DNA of 64,000 nt, taken from NCBI RefSeq assembly GCF_017592555.1, contig NZ_JAGFNS010000022.1:14983-78982 (forward strand). The letters are read 5' to 3'. Of this stretch, positions 51,741-60,537 are shown piece by piece; position 1 is the stretch's first letter; each line of letters begins with the position of its first letter. A model generated the notes under the pieces. The model searched no databases and was not told where the DNA came from. It saw nothing but the letters and a program-made list of their open reading frames with translations. The translations under genes and the position numbers were made by a program. Source of the stretch: Actinoplanes flavus (GTDB lineage Bacteria > Actinomycetota > Actinomycetes > Mycobacteriales > Micromonosporaceae).

Positions 51741-51856
51741 CTCGTGTCCCCCTGGTCCGGCCGGACCACACCGGCCGCCCGTACTACTCAGGTCGGCACC
51801 ATCCGGCTACCGCTGAGCAACCCGGGCCAGATAGGAGGCGCGGGACGGACCGGGAC

Positions 51857-52306
51857 TCAGGCGGCCCGGTCCTCGACCGGGGCGGACCGCCGGCGGTCCC
51901 GGTACCGGACCGGCGGGGTGATCCGCAGTCGCCGCAGGAACGGCGCGAACGGATCGCCGAAGGTACGGGCGGCCGTGTTGAACAGGAGCGCGGCGGCCAC
52001 CATGCCGACCGCCGGCATGCCCAGCAGCAGGGCGATCACCGACCCGGTCAGCCCGCCCCACACCATCACCCGCAGGCCGACGTCGGCGACCGGGATGCCG
52101 CTGGGCCGTTGCCTGGTCCAGATCGGCAGGAACGACGAGGCCAGCGCCAGCGCCACCGCGCCGAGCACGGCGGCCGCCGTCAGGAACGCCTGTGGCCAGT
52201 CGTAGTGGCGGCCGAGCGCGTAGCCGCCGGAGAGCACCACCCCGAACCAGACCTTGGCGAGCGCCCAGCGCCCGACGCGGACCAGGGGGTCGTCGGCATC
52301 CGTCAT
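51857..52306 (-). CDS. Small membrane protein
   Basis: A 149-residue protein with four membrane helices: WALAKVWFGVVLSGGYALG, AFLTAAAVLGAVALALASSFL, VGLRVMVWGGLTGSVIALLLG and VGMVAAALLFNTAARTF, ending in a basic tail. GGAGTG precedes the ATG. It resembles no family that I can name. It lies on the same strand as, and just after, the PARG gene (44 bp). Confidence 0.65.
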   Translation of the reverse strand: MTDADDPLVRVGRWALAKVWFGVVLSGGYALGRHYDWPQAFLTAAAVLGAVALALASSFLPIWTRQRPSGIPVADVGLRVMVWGGLTGSVIALLLGMPAVGMVAAALLFNTAARTFGDPFAPFLRRLRITPPVRYRDRRRSAPVEDRAA

Positions 52307-52349
52307 GACGCACTCCAGCCGGGCAACGACGGCGGACAGGCGGCAGCGC

Positions 52350-53171
52350 CTACCCTACCGTCCGGGGCCCGGCGTCGGCGGGAAGCGCGAAGGCCGCCCG
52401 GAACTCGTCGCGGACCGTCTCCCGGCGGTCCAGGATCGCGAACACCACCCGGTCGAACCACGGCCCGTCCCGCAGCGCCGTGGCGAAGACCCGCGCCACC
52501 TCGCCCGGGTCGTTGCCGAAGACGCCGCAGCCCCAGGCTCCGAGGACCAGCTCACGGACACCGTGGGCGGCGGCCACCCGCAACACTCGCGCCGCCCTCC
52601 GGGCGAGCGCGCCGGAGACCTCCGCGAGCAGGTCCGGCTCGTTCCGGGTGATCGCCGCGCGGTTGGGGGCGGCCGAGGTCAGAATCGAGACGGGGTACGG
52701 GTGAGCCAGCAACCGGCCGCGGTCGTCCCGGAAGACCGGAACCGCCGGGGACCAGATGACCCGGTCGGTGTAGAGCAGTCCCCGGTCGGCCCGGTGGAAG
52801 GCGTAGAAGTCACCGGCCGCCAGCAGCGAAGGGTAGATCGCCGAGCCGCGGGCGATGCTCTCCTCCTGAGCCTGGGCCCCGTTGAGGAAGCCGCCACCGG
52901 CGTTGCGGGCCGACGCGAAGTTGAGGCAGGCGACCCGGCCGCCGATCCGGCGCGCGGCGGCCAGAGTGGACTCCGCGGTCACCTCGATCACGGGTGGGCC
53001 GGGCGCCGGGACGGGTTCGGGAAGCGGGTCGCCGGGCAGGTGCAGCCGGGTGCCGGCGACCGCGGCGGCGACGTCACCGGCGATGTCCACGACACCGTCG
53101 GGCCCCTCGTACCACCCCCGCTCGGTGATCGCGACCGTCTCCCGCGCGATCCCGCGCAACCTGGCACTCAT
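52350..53171 (-). CDS. Microbial-type poly(ADP-ribose) glycohydrolase (TIGR02452 family)
   Basis: A 273-residue macrodomain protein starting MSARLRGIARETVAITERGW. The PARG signature NAGGGFLNGAQAQEES (GGG then QEE) holds the catalytic glutamates, and the end AWGCGVFGNDPGEVARVF is the conserved loop of the TIGR02452 group. It should remove ADP-ribose chains from proteins in the cytoplasm. No ADP-ribosyltransferase is nearby. ATG at 53171 is chosen over a frame to 53489 because it starts the family's N-terminus. Confidence 0.85.
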   Translation of the reverse strand: MSARLRGIARETVAITERGWYEGPDGVVDIAGDVAAAVAGTRLHLPGDPLPEPVPAPGPPVIEVTAESTLAAARRIGGRVACLNFASARNAGGGFLNGAQAQEESIARGSAIYPSLLAAGDFYAFHRADRGLLYTDRVIWSPAVPVFRDDRGRLLAHPYPVSILTSAAPNRAAITRNEPDLLAEVSGALARRAARVLRVAAAHGVRELVLGAWGCGVFGNDPGEVARVFATALRDGPWFDRVVFAILDRRETVRDEFRAAFALPADAGPRTVG

Positions 53172-53229
53172 GGCCTCGATGATCGCCGCCCTCGGCGAAC
53201 GGCACCAGGCATTTACCGGCCGAGACGTG

Positions 53230-54423
53230 TCACGCCGTCCGGAGGGCCTCGGTCGGGGCCATCCGGGCGGCCCGCAGCGCCGGGTAGAGGCCGGCGATCG
53301 TGCCGACCAGGATCGCGGCGGCCAGCCCGCCGGTCGCGGCCTCCGGCGGGATGAGCGGCTGCCAGCCCCGGTTGACCGCGCACGCCACCGTGACCCCGGC
53401 CCCCAGCAGTACGCCCACCCCGCCCCCGACCGCGCCGAGCAGCACCGACTCGACCACGAACTGGGCCGCCACGTGCCGCCGCGCCGCACCGAGCGCCCGG
53501 CGCAGGCCGACCTCGCCCCGCCGTTCCAGCACCGAGATCACCATGACGTTGGCGATGCCGATGCCGCCGACCAGCAGCGCCACCGCGCCGAGGCCGAGGA
53601 ACAGCGAGGTGCTCGCGTCGTCGACCGCCTGCCGGGCGGTGAGCACGTCGGACGGCTGGCTGACCGAGGTGCGGCCCGGGTTCTGCGGGTTGGCGGCGCG
53701 CGGCAGCATGTTCTCCACCTGTTCGGTCAGCGCGGTGTCGGTCCGTACGTAGATCCGGCTCGGATGCCCCTGGTAGCCGAACTCGCTCTTCGCCACCTCG
53801 AACCCGATCAGCGCGGCCCGGTCGATCTCCGGCGCCAGCTCCACCTGCCGCAGGACGCCGACCACGGTGAACCAGCGTTCGCCCAGCCAGACCCGTTCGT
53901 ATCCGGTCACCTCGGCGATGCCGAGCACGGTCGCCGCCTGGTAGCCGAGGACCACCACCGGGTACCGCGCGGTGGCCTCGTCCGGGAACACCCCGTCGAG
54001 CAGGCTGCCGTCCAGGGTGGACAGCAGCTCGGTGTCGGTGGCCCGGACGTCCAGCCCGCCGTGCCGGTTCGCCGGCATCCGGTCGTTGCGCAGCACGTGC
54101 ACGTCCGGGATCTGCGCGGTGCCGGACGCCGACGTCACCCCCTCGGTACGCCGGATCGACGCGGCCGCGGTGGCCGGCAGCTGCTCCTCGGGCGCCCCCT
54201 TGGGCTGGCTGCTGGCGACCGTGAGCAGGTTGGTGCCGAGCCGGTCGAGCTGGGCGATCACCTGCGCCTGGCTGGACCGGGTGACGCCGAGGACGGCGAC
54301 CATGGCGGCGATGCCGATGGCCACGCCGAGCACCGACAGCGCGGCCCGGCCCGGCCGGGTGCGCAGCCCGATCGTGGCGACCGGCAGCAGGTCGGCCGGG
54401 CGCAGCCGGGACAGCGGGGTCAT
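53230..54423 (-). CDS. MacB-type ABC transporter permease
   Basis: A 397-residue permease of the FtsX/MacB type: one N-terminal helix (AALSVLGVAIGIAAMVAVLG), a large extracellular domain of about 220 residues, then three helices at the C-terminus (LFLGLGAVALLVGGIGIANVMVISVL, VVESVLLGAVGGGVGVLLGAG, GGLAAAILVGTIAGLYPALRAARM). RRGEVGLRRALGA is the ATPase-coupling motif. Its ATG overlaps the ATPase stop (ATGA). It is the last gene of a lipoprotein-adaptor-ATPase-permease operon that may export a peptide or lipid. Confidence 0.9.
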   Translation of the reverse strand: MTPLSRLRPADLLPVATIGLRTRPGRAALSVLGVAIGIAAMVAVLGVTRSSQAQVIAQLDRLGTNLLTVASSQPKGAPEEQLPATAAASIRRTEGVTSASGTAQIPDVHVLRNDRMPANRHGGLDVRATDTELLSTLDGSLLDGVFPDEATARYPVVVLGYQAATVLGIAEVTGYERVWLGERWFTVVGVLRQVELAPEIDRAALIGFEVAKSEFGYQGHPSRIYVRTDTALTEQVENMLPRAANPQNPGRTSVSQPSDVLTARQAVDDASTSLFLGLGAVALLVGGIGIANVMVISVLERRGEVGLRRALGAARRHVAAQFVVESVLLGAVGGGVGVLLGAGVTVACAVNRGWQPLIPPEAATGGLAAAILVGTIAGLYPALRAARMAPTEALRTA

Positions 54424-55088
54424 GACGCCACCCGCCCGTCCCGGATGGTGACCTGCCGTTGGGCGGCGGCCGCCACGTGGGCGTCATGGGTGATCACCAC
54501 GATGGTGGCGCCCTCGGCGTTGAGTTCCCGCAGCAACGTCAGGATCCCGTCGCCGTTGGCCGAGTCGAGGTTGCCGGTCGGCTCGTCGGCGAACAGGACC
54601 GCGGGCCGGCCGATCAGCGCCCGGGCGATCGCCACCCGCTGCCGTTCCCCGCCGGAGAGCAGCCGGGCCCGGTGGTTCATCCGATGGCCGAGGCCGACGC
54701 GTTCCAGGGCCTGTTCGGCGGCCGCCCGCCGGTGCCGGGCCGGGATGCCCCGGTAGAGCAGGCCGGTCGCCACGTTGTCCCGGGCGTCGGCGTGGTCGAG
54801 CAGGAAGAACTGCTGGAAGACCACGCCGAGCCGGTGCGCCCGCAATCCGGCGAGCCGGCGTTCGCTGAGCTTCTCCAGGGCCTCTCCGGCGACGCGTACC
54901 GAACCGGAGGTGGGCCGGTCCAGCCCGGCGGCCAGGTTGAGCAGGGTGCTCTTGCCGGATCCGGACGGGCCGACGACGGCGACCATCTCGCCACTGTGCA
55001 CGGTGAGGTCGACGTCGCGGACCGACTCGACCGGCGGGTTGCCCGGGTACGTCTTGGACACCCCGGCGAGTTGCAGGGCGGCGGTCAT
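54420..55088 (-). CDS. ABC transporter ATPase (MacB/LolD type)
   Basis: A 222-residue ATPase. Walker A GPSGSGKST, signature LSGGERQRVAIARAL, Walker B VLFADEPTGNLDS with the MacB/LolD-specific EPTGNLD, and H-loop VITHD are all present. ATGA overlaps on both sides join it to adaptor and permease genes. It powers mechanotransmission through the MacB-type permease rather than classic import. Confidence 0.92.
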   Translation of the reverse strand: MTAALQLAGVSKTYPGNPPVESVRDVDLTVHSGEMVAVVGPSGSGKSTLLNLAAGLDRPTSGSVRVAGEALEKLSERRLAGLRAHRLGVVFQQFFLLDHADARDNVATGLLYRGIPARHRRAAAEQALERVGLGHRMNHRARLLSGGERQRVAIARALIGRPAVLFADEPTGNLDSANGDGILTLLRELNAEGATIVVITHDAHVAAAAQRQVTIRDGRVAS

Positions 55089-56158
55089 GTCGCCGGCACC
55101 TCCACCCGGTCGCCCGCCCGGATGTTCCCGGTCACCTCGACCAGGCCGGAGGCGTCGTCGTACAGGCCGGGTTTCACGTCGGCGTAGGCCCCGGAGGCGA
55201 GCCGTACCCGGTAGCCGGTCCCCGGGGCGGCCAGCAGCGCCGCCATCGGGACGACCAGCACGTCGTCGTGTCTCGCCGTGGCCAGGCTGATCTGCACCGA
55301 CGCCTGGTCCAGGGTGGCGCCGCCCTTCGGGGTGCCGATCCGCATGACCACCCGGACGGTGGCCGGCTCCTGGTTGCCGTTGTCGTCGGTGGCGCTGGTG
55401 GCGACCTTCCCGACCTCGAGCACCTCGCCGTCGACCGGGCCGGCCCCCGGCACGGTGACCGACACCTGGTCGCCGGCCTTGATCTGGTTCTGTTTCTCGG
55501 CGGCCAGGTCGGCGGTGACCACCCGTCGCGTGGTGGTGCCGGTCAGCACCGGCTGGTCCGGACCGGCCGACGCGCCCACCCCGATCTTCGCCTCGGTGAC
55601 CCGGATCTCGCCGGCCAGGAACGCCACCGTCCCGAGGGTGAGCCGGCCGTTCCGCGTCACGTTCCACTTCTTCTGGAGGCGTTTCACGGCGGCCGCGGTC
55701 GCCGCGGTGAAGTCCCGGTCGACGGTCATCTCGCCGTCCGGGTCCATGCCGAGCGCCTTCAGGTTGCGCTCCAGCTGGCGGACGTCGTCGCCGTCGGTGA
55801 CGCTCACGTCGAGATCCCGGTACGCGGGAACGTTGCCGTAGAGCAGCCGGACCGGTGCGCCGTCGACCCGGTAGAGGACGCCGCCGCGGCGGACCGTCGA
55901 TCCGGCCCGGGCGGTCCCGGTGAGGATTCCGGCGGCGCCCCGGTGGACGATCGTGTAGGAGCCGTCGAACCCGTACGTCCCGGAGATCCGGAACCGCTGG
56001 GTGACCGTGCCCTTCTCGACCGCCACGGTGTTCGTGGGTACCTCGGTGGCGCTCGCCGCCGCCTCCGGTTCCGCGGTGACGGTGTAGCCGGTGACCAGGG
56101 CGCCGGCGGCGACCACCGCCCCGGTCAGCGACACCGCCACCCTCCGCCGGGTGCTCAC
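55085..56158 (-). CDS. Periplasmic adaptor with peptidoglycan-binding domain
   Basis: A 357-residue adaptor with GTG start and one N-terminal helix (VAVSLTGAVVAAGALVTGYTV). A beta-strand start (VEKGTVTQRFRISGTYGFDG) leads into a PG_binding_1 domain (DVRQLERNLKALGMDPDGEM and TAAAVKRLQKKWNVTRNG), then the adaptor barrel (DQVSVTVPGAGPVDGEVLEVG). This domain mix is typical of the adaptors that partner MacB-type transporters in Gram-positive bacteria. GTGA overlap with the lipoprotein gene; ATGA with the ATPase gene. Confidence 0.85.
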   Translation of the reverse strand: MSTRRRVAVSLTGAVVAAGALVTGYTVTAEPEAAASATEVPTNTVAVEKGTVTQRFRISGTYGFDGSYTIVHRGAAGILTGTARAGSTVRRGGVLYRVDGAPVRLLYGNVPAYRDLDVSVTDGDDVRQLERNLKALGMDPDGEMTVDRDFTAATAAAVKRLQKKWNVTRNGRLTLGTVAFLAGEIRVTEAKIGVGASAGPDQPVLTGTTTRRVVTADLAAEKQNQIKAGDQVSVTVPGAGPVDGEVLEVGKVATSATDDNGNQEPATVRVVMRIGTPKGGATLDQASVQISLATARHDDVLVVPMAALLAAPGTGYRVRLASGAYADVKPGLYDDASGLVEVTGNIRAGDRVEVPAT

Positions 56159-56721
56159 GAGATCCCGATCGGGCCGGACCAGACCTGCTCGCACGCCTTG
56201 CGGGCGGTGTCCAGGCGGTTGCCCGGCTCCGGTCGCTCGCCCTCCAGGGCCGTGCCCTTGATCGGGAACCGGCCCTCGGCGTCCGGGTCCGGCCACTCCG
56301 GCACACCGTTCTCCCGGTAGCACTGCGCCAGCTTGCGCAGCGCCTCGACGTCCTCGGGGCCGGGCGGTTCCGGGTCGCCGCCCTCCTCCTTGGCGAGGGC
56401 GCCCTCCGGGATCTTCTCGATGGTCTCCCGGCAGGCCTCCTCGGCGGCGTTCCAGGTCTGCTCGCCGGCCTTCTCCTCGGCCGCGTTCATCTCGTCGTCG
56501 GGTACCTTGAGGCGGTTGTCCTCGACGTACGGGTCGGGCATGTCGGCCACGCCGTTCTCCCGCAGGCACTGCACGGCCGCCTTGCCGAGGGTGAGCAGTT
56601 CCGCGTCGGAGATCGTCGGGACGTACGACGAGGGATCCGTGCCCGGTGAGCCGTTGACGCCGGAACATCCGGCCAGGGCGACCATCAGGGCGGCCGCTAC
56701 GCAACTCGTCACGATTCTCAT
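56155..56721 (-). CDS. Lipoprotein with two-copy Cys repeat, first gene of the export operon
   Basis: A 188-residue lipoprotein (signal MRIVTSCVAAALMVALAGCS, lipobox LAGC). The mature part has two related units: QCLRENGVADMPDP (from Cys52) ending at Cys97, and QCYRENGVPEWPDP (from Cys134) ending at Cys177. Each probably holds one disulfide. It is the first gene of the operon that encodes the adaptor and MacB-type transporter, and lies divergent from the two-component system. It may be the ligand or cargo receptor on the outer face. Start Met at 56721; Shine-Dalgarno is weak. Confidence 0.75.
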   Translation of the reverse strand: MRIVTSCVAAALMVALAGCSGVNGSPGTDPSSYVPTISDAELLTLGKAAVQCLRENGVADMPDPYVEDNRLKVPDDEMNAAEEKAGEQTWNAAEEACRETIEKIPEGALAKEEGGDPEPPGPEDVEALRKLAQCYRENGVPEWPDPDAEGRFPIKGTALEGERPEPGNRLDTARKACEQVWSGPIGIS

Positions 56722-56851
56722 GGGAGCCAGGTTGGCGGTCCGGCATGCGGCCGGTCGTCCGCGAGCGGTCCGATTCTTTCCGGTACGCGTATGCCCGCGG
56801 TCGTACACCGAAGTCCGACCGTGGACGGACGGCCGGGCGGCCCGGCGTCTC

Positions 56852-56857
56852 TAGACT
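56852..56857 (+). promoter_or_regulatory. -10 element TAGACT for the sensor kinase, predicted leaderless
   Basis: TAGACT, then GGGCGA, then ATG at 56864. Confidence 0.5.
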
Positions 56858-56863
56858 GGGCGA

Positions 56864-58096
56864 ATGTCCAGGTTAACCGGCCTCCGGTGGGTCGCCGTCG
56901 ACGTCTGCGGCGTGGCCGTGCTCGCCATCGCGTCGGCGGAGGACCGCCACGAGACCGACCGGTGGGGCCTGTACGCCGCGGTCATGGTGGTGAGCCTGCT
57001 GCTGGCCCGGCACCGGCCGCTGCTCGCGCTGGTGCTGAGCGTCGCCGGCACGGCGCTGCTGCATCTGCCCGAGCCGACCGGCGTCGACCCGCTCGACCTG
57101 GCCGTCCTGGTGGCGCTGTTCGCGCTGGCCGCCGCCGAGCGGCCGCGGCGGGTCGGCGCGATCGCCTGCGGGCTCCTGCTGGCCGGGATCGGCGCGGCGA
57201 GCCTGGCCCGGCCGGTCGCCCGGGTCGACGCCGTGCACCCTCCGGACACGCACGCCGTCGCCATCCGGGTGGAGAAGCCGACCGGGCGGGTGGTCGTGGA
57301 GCCCGTCGAGCCGAACTGGTCGAACCGGCTGTGGGAGAGCAGCGGGCTGATGCTCGCGCTGGCCGCCGCCTACCTGCTGGGCGACAACCTGCGCGGCCGA
57401 CGCCGGCACCTGCGCACCCTGGAGCGGCGGGCCGCCGACCTGGAACGCGAGCAGCGGCAGCGGGTGGCGCTGGCGACCGCGGCCGAGCGGGCCCGGATCA
57501 CCCGCGAGCTGCACGACGTGGTGGCGCACGGCCTGTCGGTGATGGTGGTCCAGGCACAGGGGGCGGCGGCGGCTTTGAAACGCCACCCCGATCGTACGGA
57601 GCACGCGCTCCGCGACATCGTCACCACCGGCCGGTCGTCCCTGGCCGAGATGCGGCGCCTGCTGGCCATCGTGCGGGAGGAGCCGGAGCTGGCGCCGCAG
57701 CCGGGGGTGCAGGCGCTGCCCGAGCTGATCGACCGGATCCGGGCCGCCGGCACCACGGTCACGTTCACGGTCGAGGGCGAGCCGGCGCCGTTGCCCGCCG
57801 GGGTGGACCTGTCGGCGTACCGGATCGCCCAGGAGGCGCTGACGAACACGCTGAAGCACGCCGGTCCGGGGGCCGGCGCGGCCGTCCGCCTGGGGTTCCA
57901 CGCGGAGACCCTGGAGATCGAGGTGCGCAACGACGGCCGGCCGCCGGACGGGCCGGCCGACGTGACCGGCAACGGTCTTCGGGGGATCGCCGAGCGGGTG
58001 CGGTTGCTCGACGGCGAACTGGAGGCGGGGGCCGGCGACGGCGGCGGTTTCCGGGTGCTGGCCCGGCTGCCGCTGCGCCCGGTGGGCGCCGGATGA
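56864..58096 (+). CDS. NarL-type sensor histidine kinase
   Basis: A 410-residue kinase with several membrane helices in the first 190 residues and an extracellular loop holding PPDTHAVAIRVEKPTGRVV. The HisKA_3 box ITRELHDVVAHGLSVMVVQA has the phosphoacceptor His, and the ATPase domain has AQEALTNTLKHAG and GNGLRGIAERVRLL. It is divergent from the lipoprotein/adaptor/ABC operon, which is the arrangement of antimicrobial-peptide sensing systems, and its regulator gene overlaps its stop (ATGA). Confidence 0.88.
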   Translation: MSRLTGLRWVAVDVCGVAVLAIASAEDRHETDRWGLYAAVMVVSLLLARHRPLLALVLSVAGTALLHLPEPTGVDPLDLAVLVALFALAAAERPRRVGAIACGLLLAGIGAASLARPVARVDAVHPPDTHAVAIRVEKPTGRVVVEPVEPNWSNRLWESSGLMLALAAAYLLGDNLRGRRRHLRTLERRAADLEREQRQRVALATAAERARITRELHDVVAHGLSVMVVQAQGAAAALKRHPDRTEHALRDIVTTGRSSLAEMRRLLAIVREEPELAPQPGVQALPELIDRIRAAGTTVTFTVEGEPAPLPAGVDLSAYRIAQEALTNTLKHAGPGAGAAVRLGFHAETLEIEVRNDGRPPDGPADVTGNGLRGIAERVRLLDGELEAGAGDGGGFRVLARLPLRPVGAG

Positions 58097-58749
58097 CCAT
58101 CCGGGTGGTGCTGGTCGACGACCAGGTGCTGGTGCGGACCGGTTTCCGCATGATCCTCGACGAGACCGAGGGCATCGAGGTGGTCGGCGAGGCCGGGGAC
58201 GGCGCCGCCGCCGTGGAGGTGTCCGCCCGGACCAGACCGGACGTGGTGCTGATGGACGTGCGGATGCCCGGCGTCGACGGCATCACCGCGACCGAGCGGA
58301 TCCGGGCCCTGTCCCCCGCCCCTCGGGTGATCATCCTGACCACCTTCGACCTGGACGACCACCTGTTCGCCGGGCTGCGTGCCGGGGCCAGCGGCTTCCT
58401 GCTCAAGGACACCCTGGCCGACGACCTGATCGCCGCGGTCCGGGTGGTGGCCTCCGGCGAGGCGGTGACCGCGCCGAGCGCCACCCGCCGGCTGATCGCC
58501 CACTACGTCGCCGCCCCGGCGCCCGGCCCGGCCCGCGCCGACCACCGGCTCGATCCGCTCACCGCCCGGGAGCGGGAGGTGCTCACCCTGATCGCCCGCG
58601 GCCTGTCGAACGCGGAGATCGCCGCGTCGTTGTGCGTCTCGGAGGGCACCGTGAAGACCCACATCGGACGGATCCTGGCGAAACTCGGCCTGCGCGACCG
58701 CATCCAGGCGGTCATCCTCGGCTACGAATGCGGCCTGGTCACCCCGTGA
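58093..58749 (+). CDS. NarL/LuxR-family response regulator
   Basis: A 218-residue regulator. The receiver has VLVDDQVLVRTGFRMIL, phospho-acceptor Asp in LMDVRMP and Lys in FLLKD; the helix-turn-helix is LTAREREVLTLIARGLSNAE followed by SEGTVKTHIGRILAKLGLRD. It is translated with the kinase through an ATGA overlap and most likely controls the divergent export operon. Confidence 0.9.
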   Translation: MTIRVVLVDDQVLVRTGFRMILDETEGIEVVGEAGDGAAAVEVSARTRPDVVLMDVRMPGVDGITATERIRALSPAPRVIILTTFDLDDHLFAGLRAGASGFLLKDTLADDLIAAVRVVASGEAVTAPSATRRLIAHYVAAPAPGPARADHRLDPLTAREREVLTLIARGLSNAEIAASLCVSEGTVKTHIGRILAKLGLRDRIQAVILGYECGLVTP

Positions 58750-58819
58750 TCCGCCGCCCGGTGGGATCGGCCTGGCCCCGCCCGCGACGGGGCGCGCGCC
58801 CGCCCTACCATCGGTCTCC

Positions 58820-59239
58820 ATGTTCGAATTCCCGCTGATCAGCGCCTCGTCCCGGGTCGCGCCGGAGCACTTCCACGCCCGCTGGTGCGACGTGGCGACC
58901 CACCCGCAGTGGGCGCCCGGCATGGAGTACCTGCGTCTCGGCGAGCCGCTGCGGGCCGGCGCCCGGGGTGTGATGAAGACCCGCGAGGGGCGGGAGACCC
59001 CGTTCGTCGTCAGCGACCTCGTCCCCGGCCGGGTCTTCCAGGACACCGTCGGTTTCGACGGCGCCGACCTGACGGTCCGCCACGAATCCCTCCCCGACGG
59101 CGCCGGCAGCCGCCTGGAGCTGCGCGCCCGCCTGGACGGCCCGCGCGCCGCCGAGGTCGCCGCCGAACTGGCCGGACTGGAGAAGGTGCTGGCCGCCGAC
59201 CTGGCCGGCCTGATCGCCCTGGTCGAGAAGGAGCACTAA
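58820..59239 (+). CDS. SRPBCC-family (polyketide cyclase-like) protein
   Basis: A 139-residue START-fold protein. MFEFPLISASSRVAPEHFHARWCDVATHPQWAPGMEYLRLGEPLR as strand-helix opening, then RETPFVVSDLVPGRVFQDTV and SRLELRARLDGPRAAEVAAEL (the long C-terminal helix) follow the SRPBCC pattern. It binds a hydrophobic ligand of unknown nature. TACCAT lies 8 nt before ATG, so it may be leaderless. Its stop overlaps the stop of the convergent ferric-reductase-like gene by 4 nt. Confidence 0.72.
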   Translation: MFEFPLISASSRVAPEHFHARWCDVATHPQWAPGMEYLRLGEPLRAGARGVMKTREGRETPFVVSDLVPGRVFQDTVGFDGADLTVRHESLPDGAGSRLELRARLDGPRAAEVAAELAGLEKVLAADLAGLIALVEKEH

Positions 59240-60537
59240 CCCGCGAGGCGGAACAACTCGGCGTGCACCTGCCGGGACGGGACCTTGAGACGGCGCAGGC
59301 CGGCCAGGACCGCCTCGGTCAGGGCGGCCGGGCCGCACACGTACACGTCGCGGTCGGTGATGTCGGGAACCATGGCCCGCAGCCGGTCCGGATGGAAGGG
59401 CTGGTTGCCGGGCCCGGTCCGGCCGGTCAGCAGGTGCAGCCGGGCGCCCCGGGCGGCGGCCAGGTTGCGCAGTTCGCCGAGCAGGACCGCGTCGGAGCCG
59501 CCGCGGACCCGGTAGAGGACGATCACGTCGTCGCCGATCCGCGGGTCCTCCAGCAGGGACCGGATCGGGGTGACGCCGATGCCGCCGGCGATCAGCAGGG
59601 TGGCGGTGCGGGCCCGCCGGTCCAGAGTGAACGCTCCGTACGGCCCCTCGGCGAACACCCGCGACCCGACCGGCAGGTCCCGCAGCCCGGCCGTGGTGCC
59701 GCCGACCGCCTTGGCGGTGAGCCGCAGCGACCGCCCGTTCGGCGCGGCCGACAGCGAGAACGGGTTGACCTGCCACCAGCGGTTGTGGCCGGGGAACCGC
59801 CACAGGAAGAACTGCCCGGCCCGGGCGCCCAGCTTCGCCAGGTCGCGGCCGGTCACGTGGACCGACACCACGTCGTCGGACTCGGGCACCACGGCGGCCA
59901 CCCGCAGCCGGTGCCGGGAGTTGCGGACCAGCGGCACGATCAGCCGGTTGGCCAGCAGCGCGCCGAGCACGAACGCCCACAGCCCCCACCAGTACAGCCG
60001 GGTCGCCAGGTTGGTGGTGAAGGCGGTGCCCTCGACGTACTGGTGGATCAGGCCGAGCACCAGCACGGCGTAGAGCAGCAGGTGAACGGCGTGCCAGGCC
60101 TCGTAGGAGAGCCGTCGGCGGGCGGCCCGCAGCGACAGCGCCACGACCAGCACGATGAGCGCGACCGCGATCATGCCGAGCAGCACCGGCCACTGCTTCG
60201 CCAGGGTGAGCGCGGTGGCCGGCACCGGGTCACGGCCGGCCCGCGCGAACCCCACGATCACCCCGGCCGGGTGCAGCATGGCCAGCCAGAACACGGTGAG
60301 CCCGGTCCGCCGGTGCCAGCGGGTCAGCCGGTCCATGCCGAACGACCGGTCGAGCAGCGGCAATCGGGAGATCAACAGCACCTGTACGGCCAGGGCGAAC
60401 GCCAGGTACAGCCCGAGGAGCCGGCCGGCGGCGCCGATCAGGTTGTAGGCGGGCGGCCGGCCGTACAGGAACAGGACGTGGACGGCGGCCAGGTTGACCA
60501 CGAGGAACGCCGCGACCGCGGCACGCGCGAGGACCAT
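59236..60537 (-). CDS. Ferric-reductase-like transmembrane flavoprotein
   Basis: A 433-residue protein with about six membrane helices (residues 1-215), with heme-type histidines in RWHRRTGLTVFWLAMLHPAG and EAWHAVHLLLYAVLVLGLIHQY as two parts, then an FAD domain (GARAGQFFLWRFPG) and NAD(P) domain (LLIAGGIGVTPIRSLL, DVYVCGPAAL). It should move electrons from NAD(P)H across the membrane to ferric iron or another acceptor. No Nox-like peptide signal. GGGGGAGAGCC precedes the ATG. Confidence 0.85.
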   Translation of the reverse strand: MVLARAAVAAFLVVNLAAVHVLFLYGRPPAYNLIGAAGRLLGLYLAFALAVQVLLISRLPLLDRSFGMDRLTRWHRRTGLTVFWLAMLHPAGVIVGFARAGRDPVPATALTLAKQWPVLLGMIAVALIVLVVALSLRAARRRLSYEAWHAVHLLLYAVLVLGLIHQYVEGTAFTTNLATRLYWWGLWAFVLGALLANRLIVPLVRNSRHRLRVAAVVPESDDVVSVHVTGRDLAKLGARAGQFFLWRFPGHNRWWQVNPFSLSAAPNGRSLRLTAKAVGGTTAGLRDLPVGSRVFAEGPYGAFTLDRRARTATLLIAGGIGVTPIRSLLEDPRIGDDVIVLYRVRGGSDAVLLGELRNLAAARGARLHLLTGRTGPGNQPFHPDRLRAMVPDITDRDVYVCGPAALTEAVLAGLRRLKVPSRQVHAELFRLAG

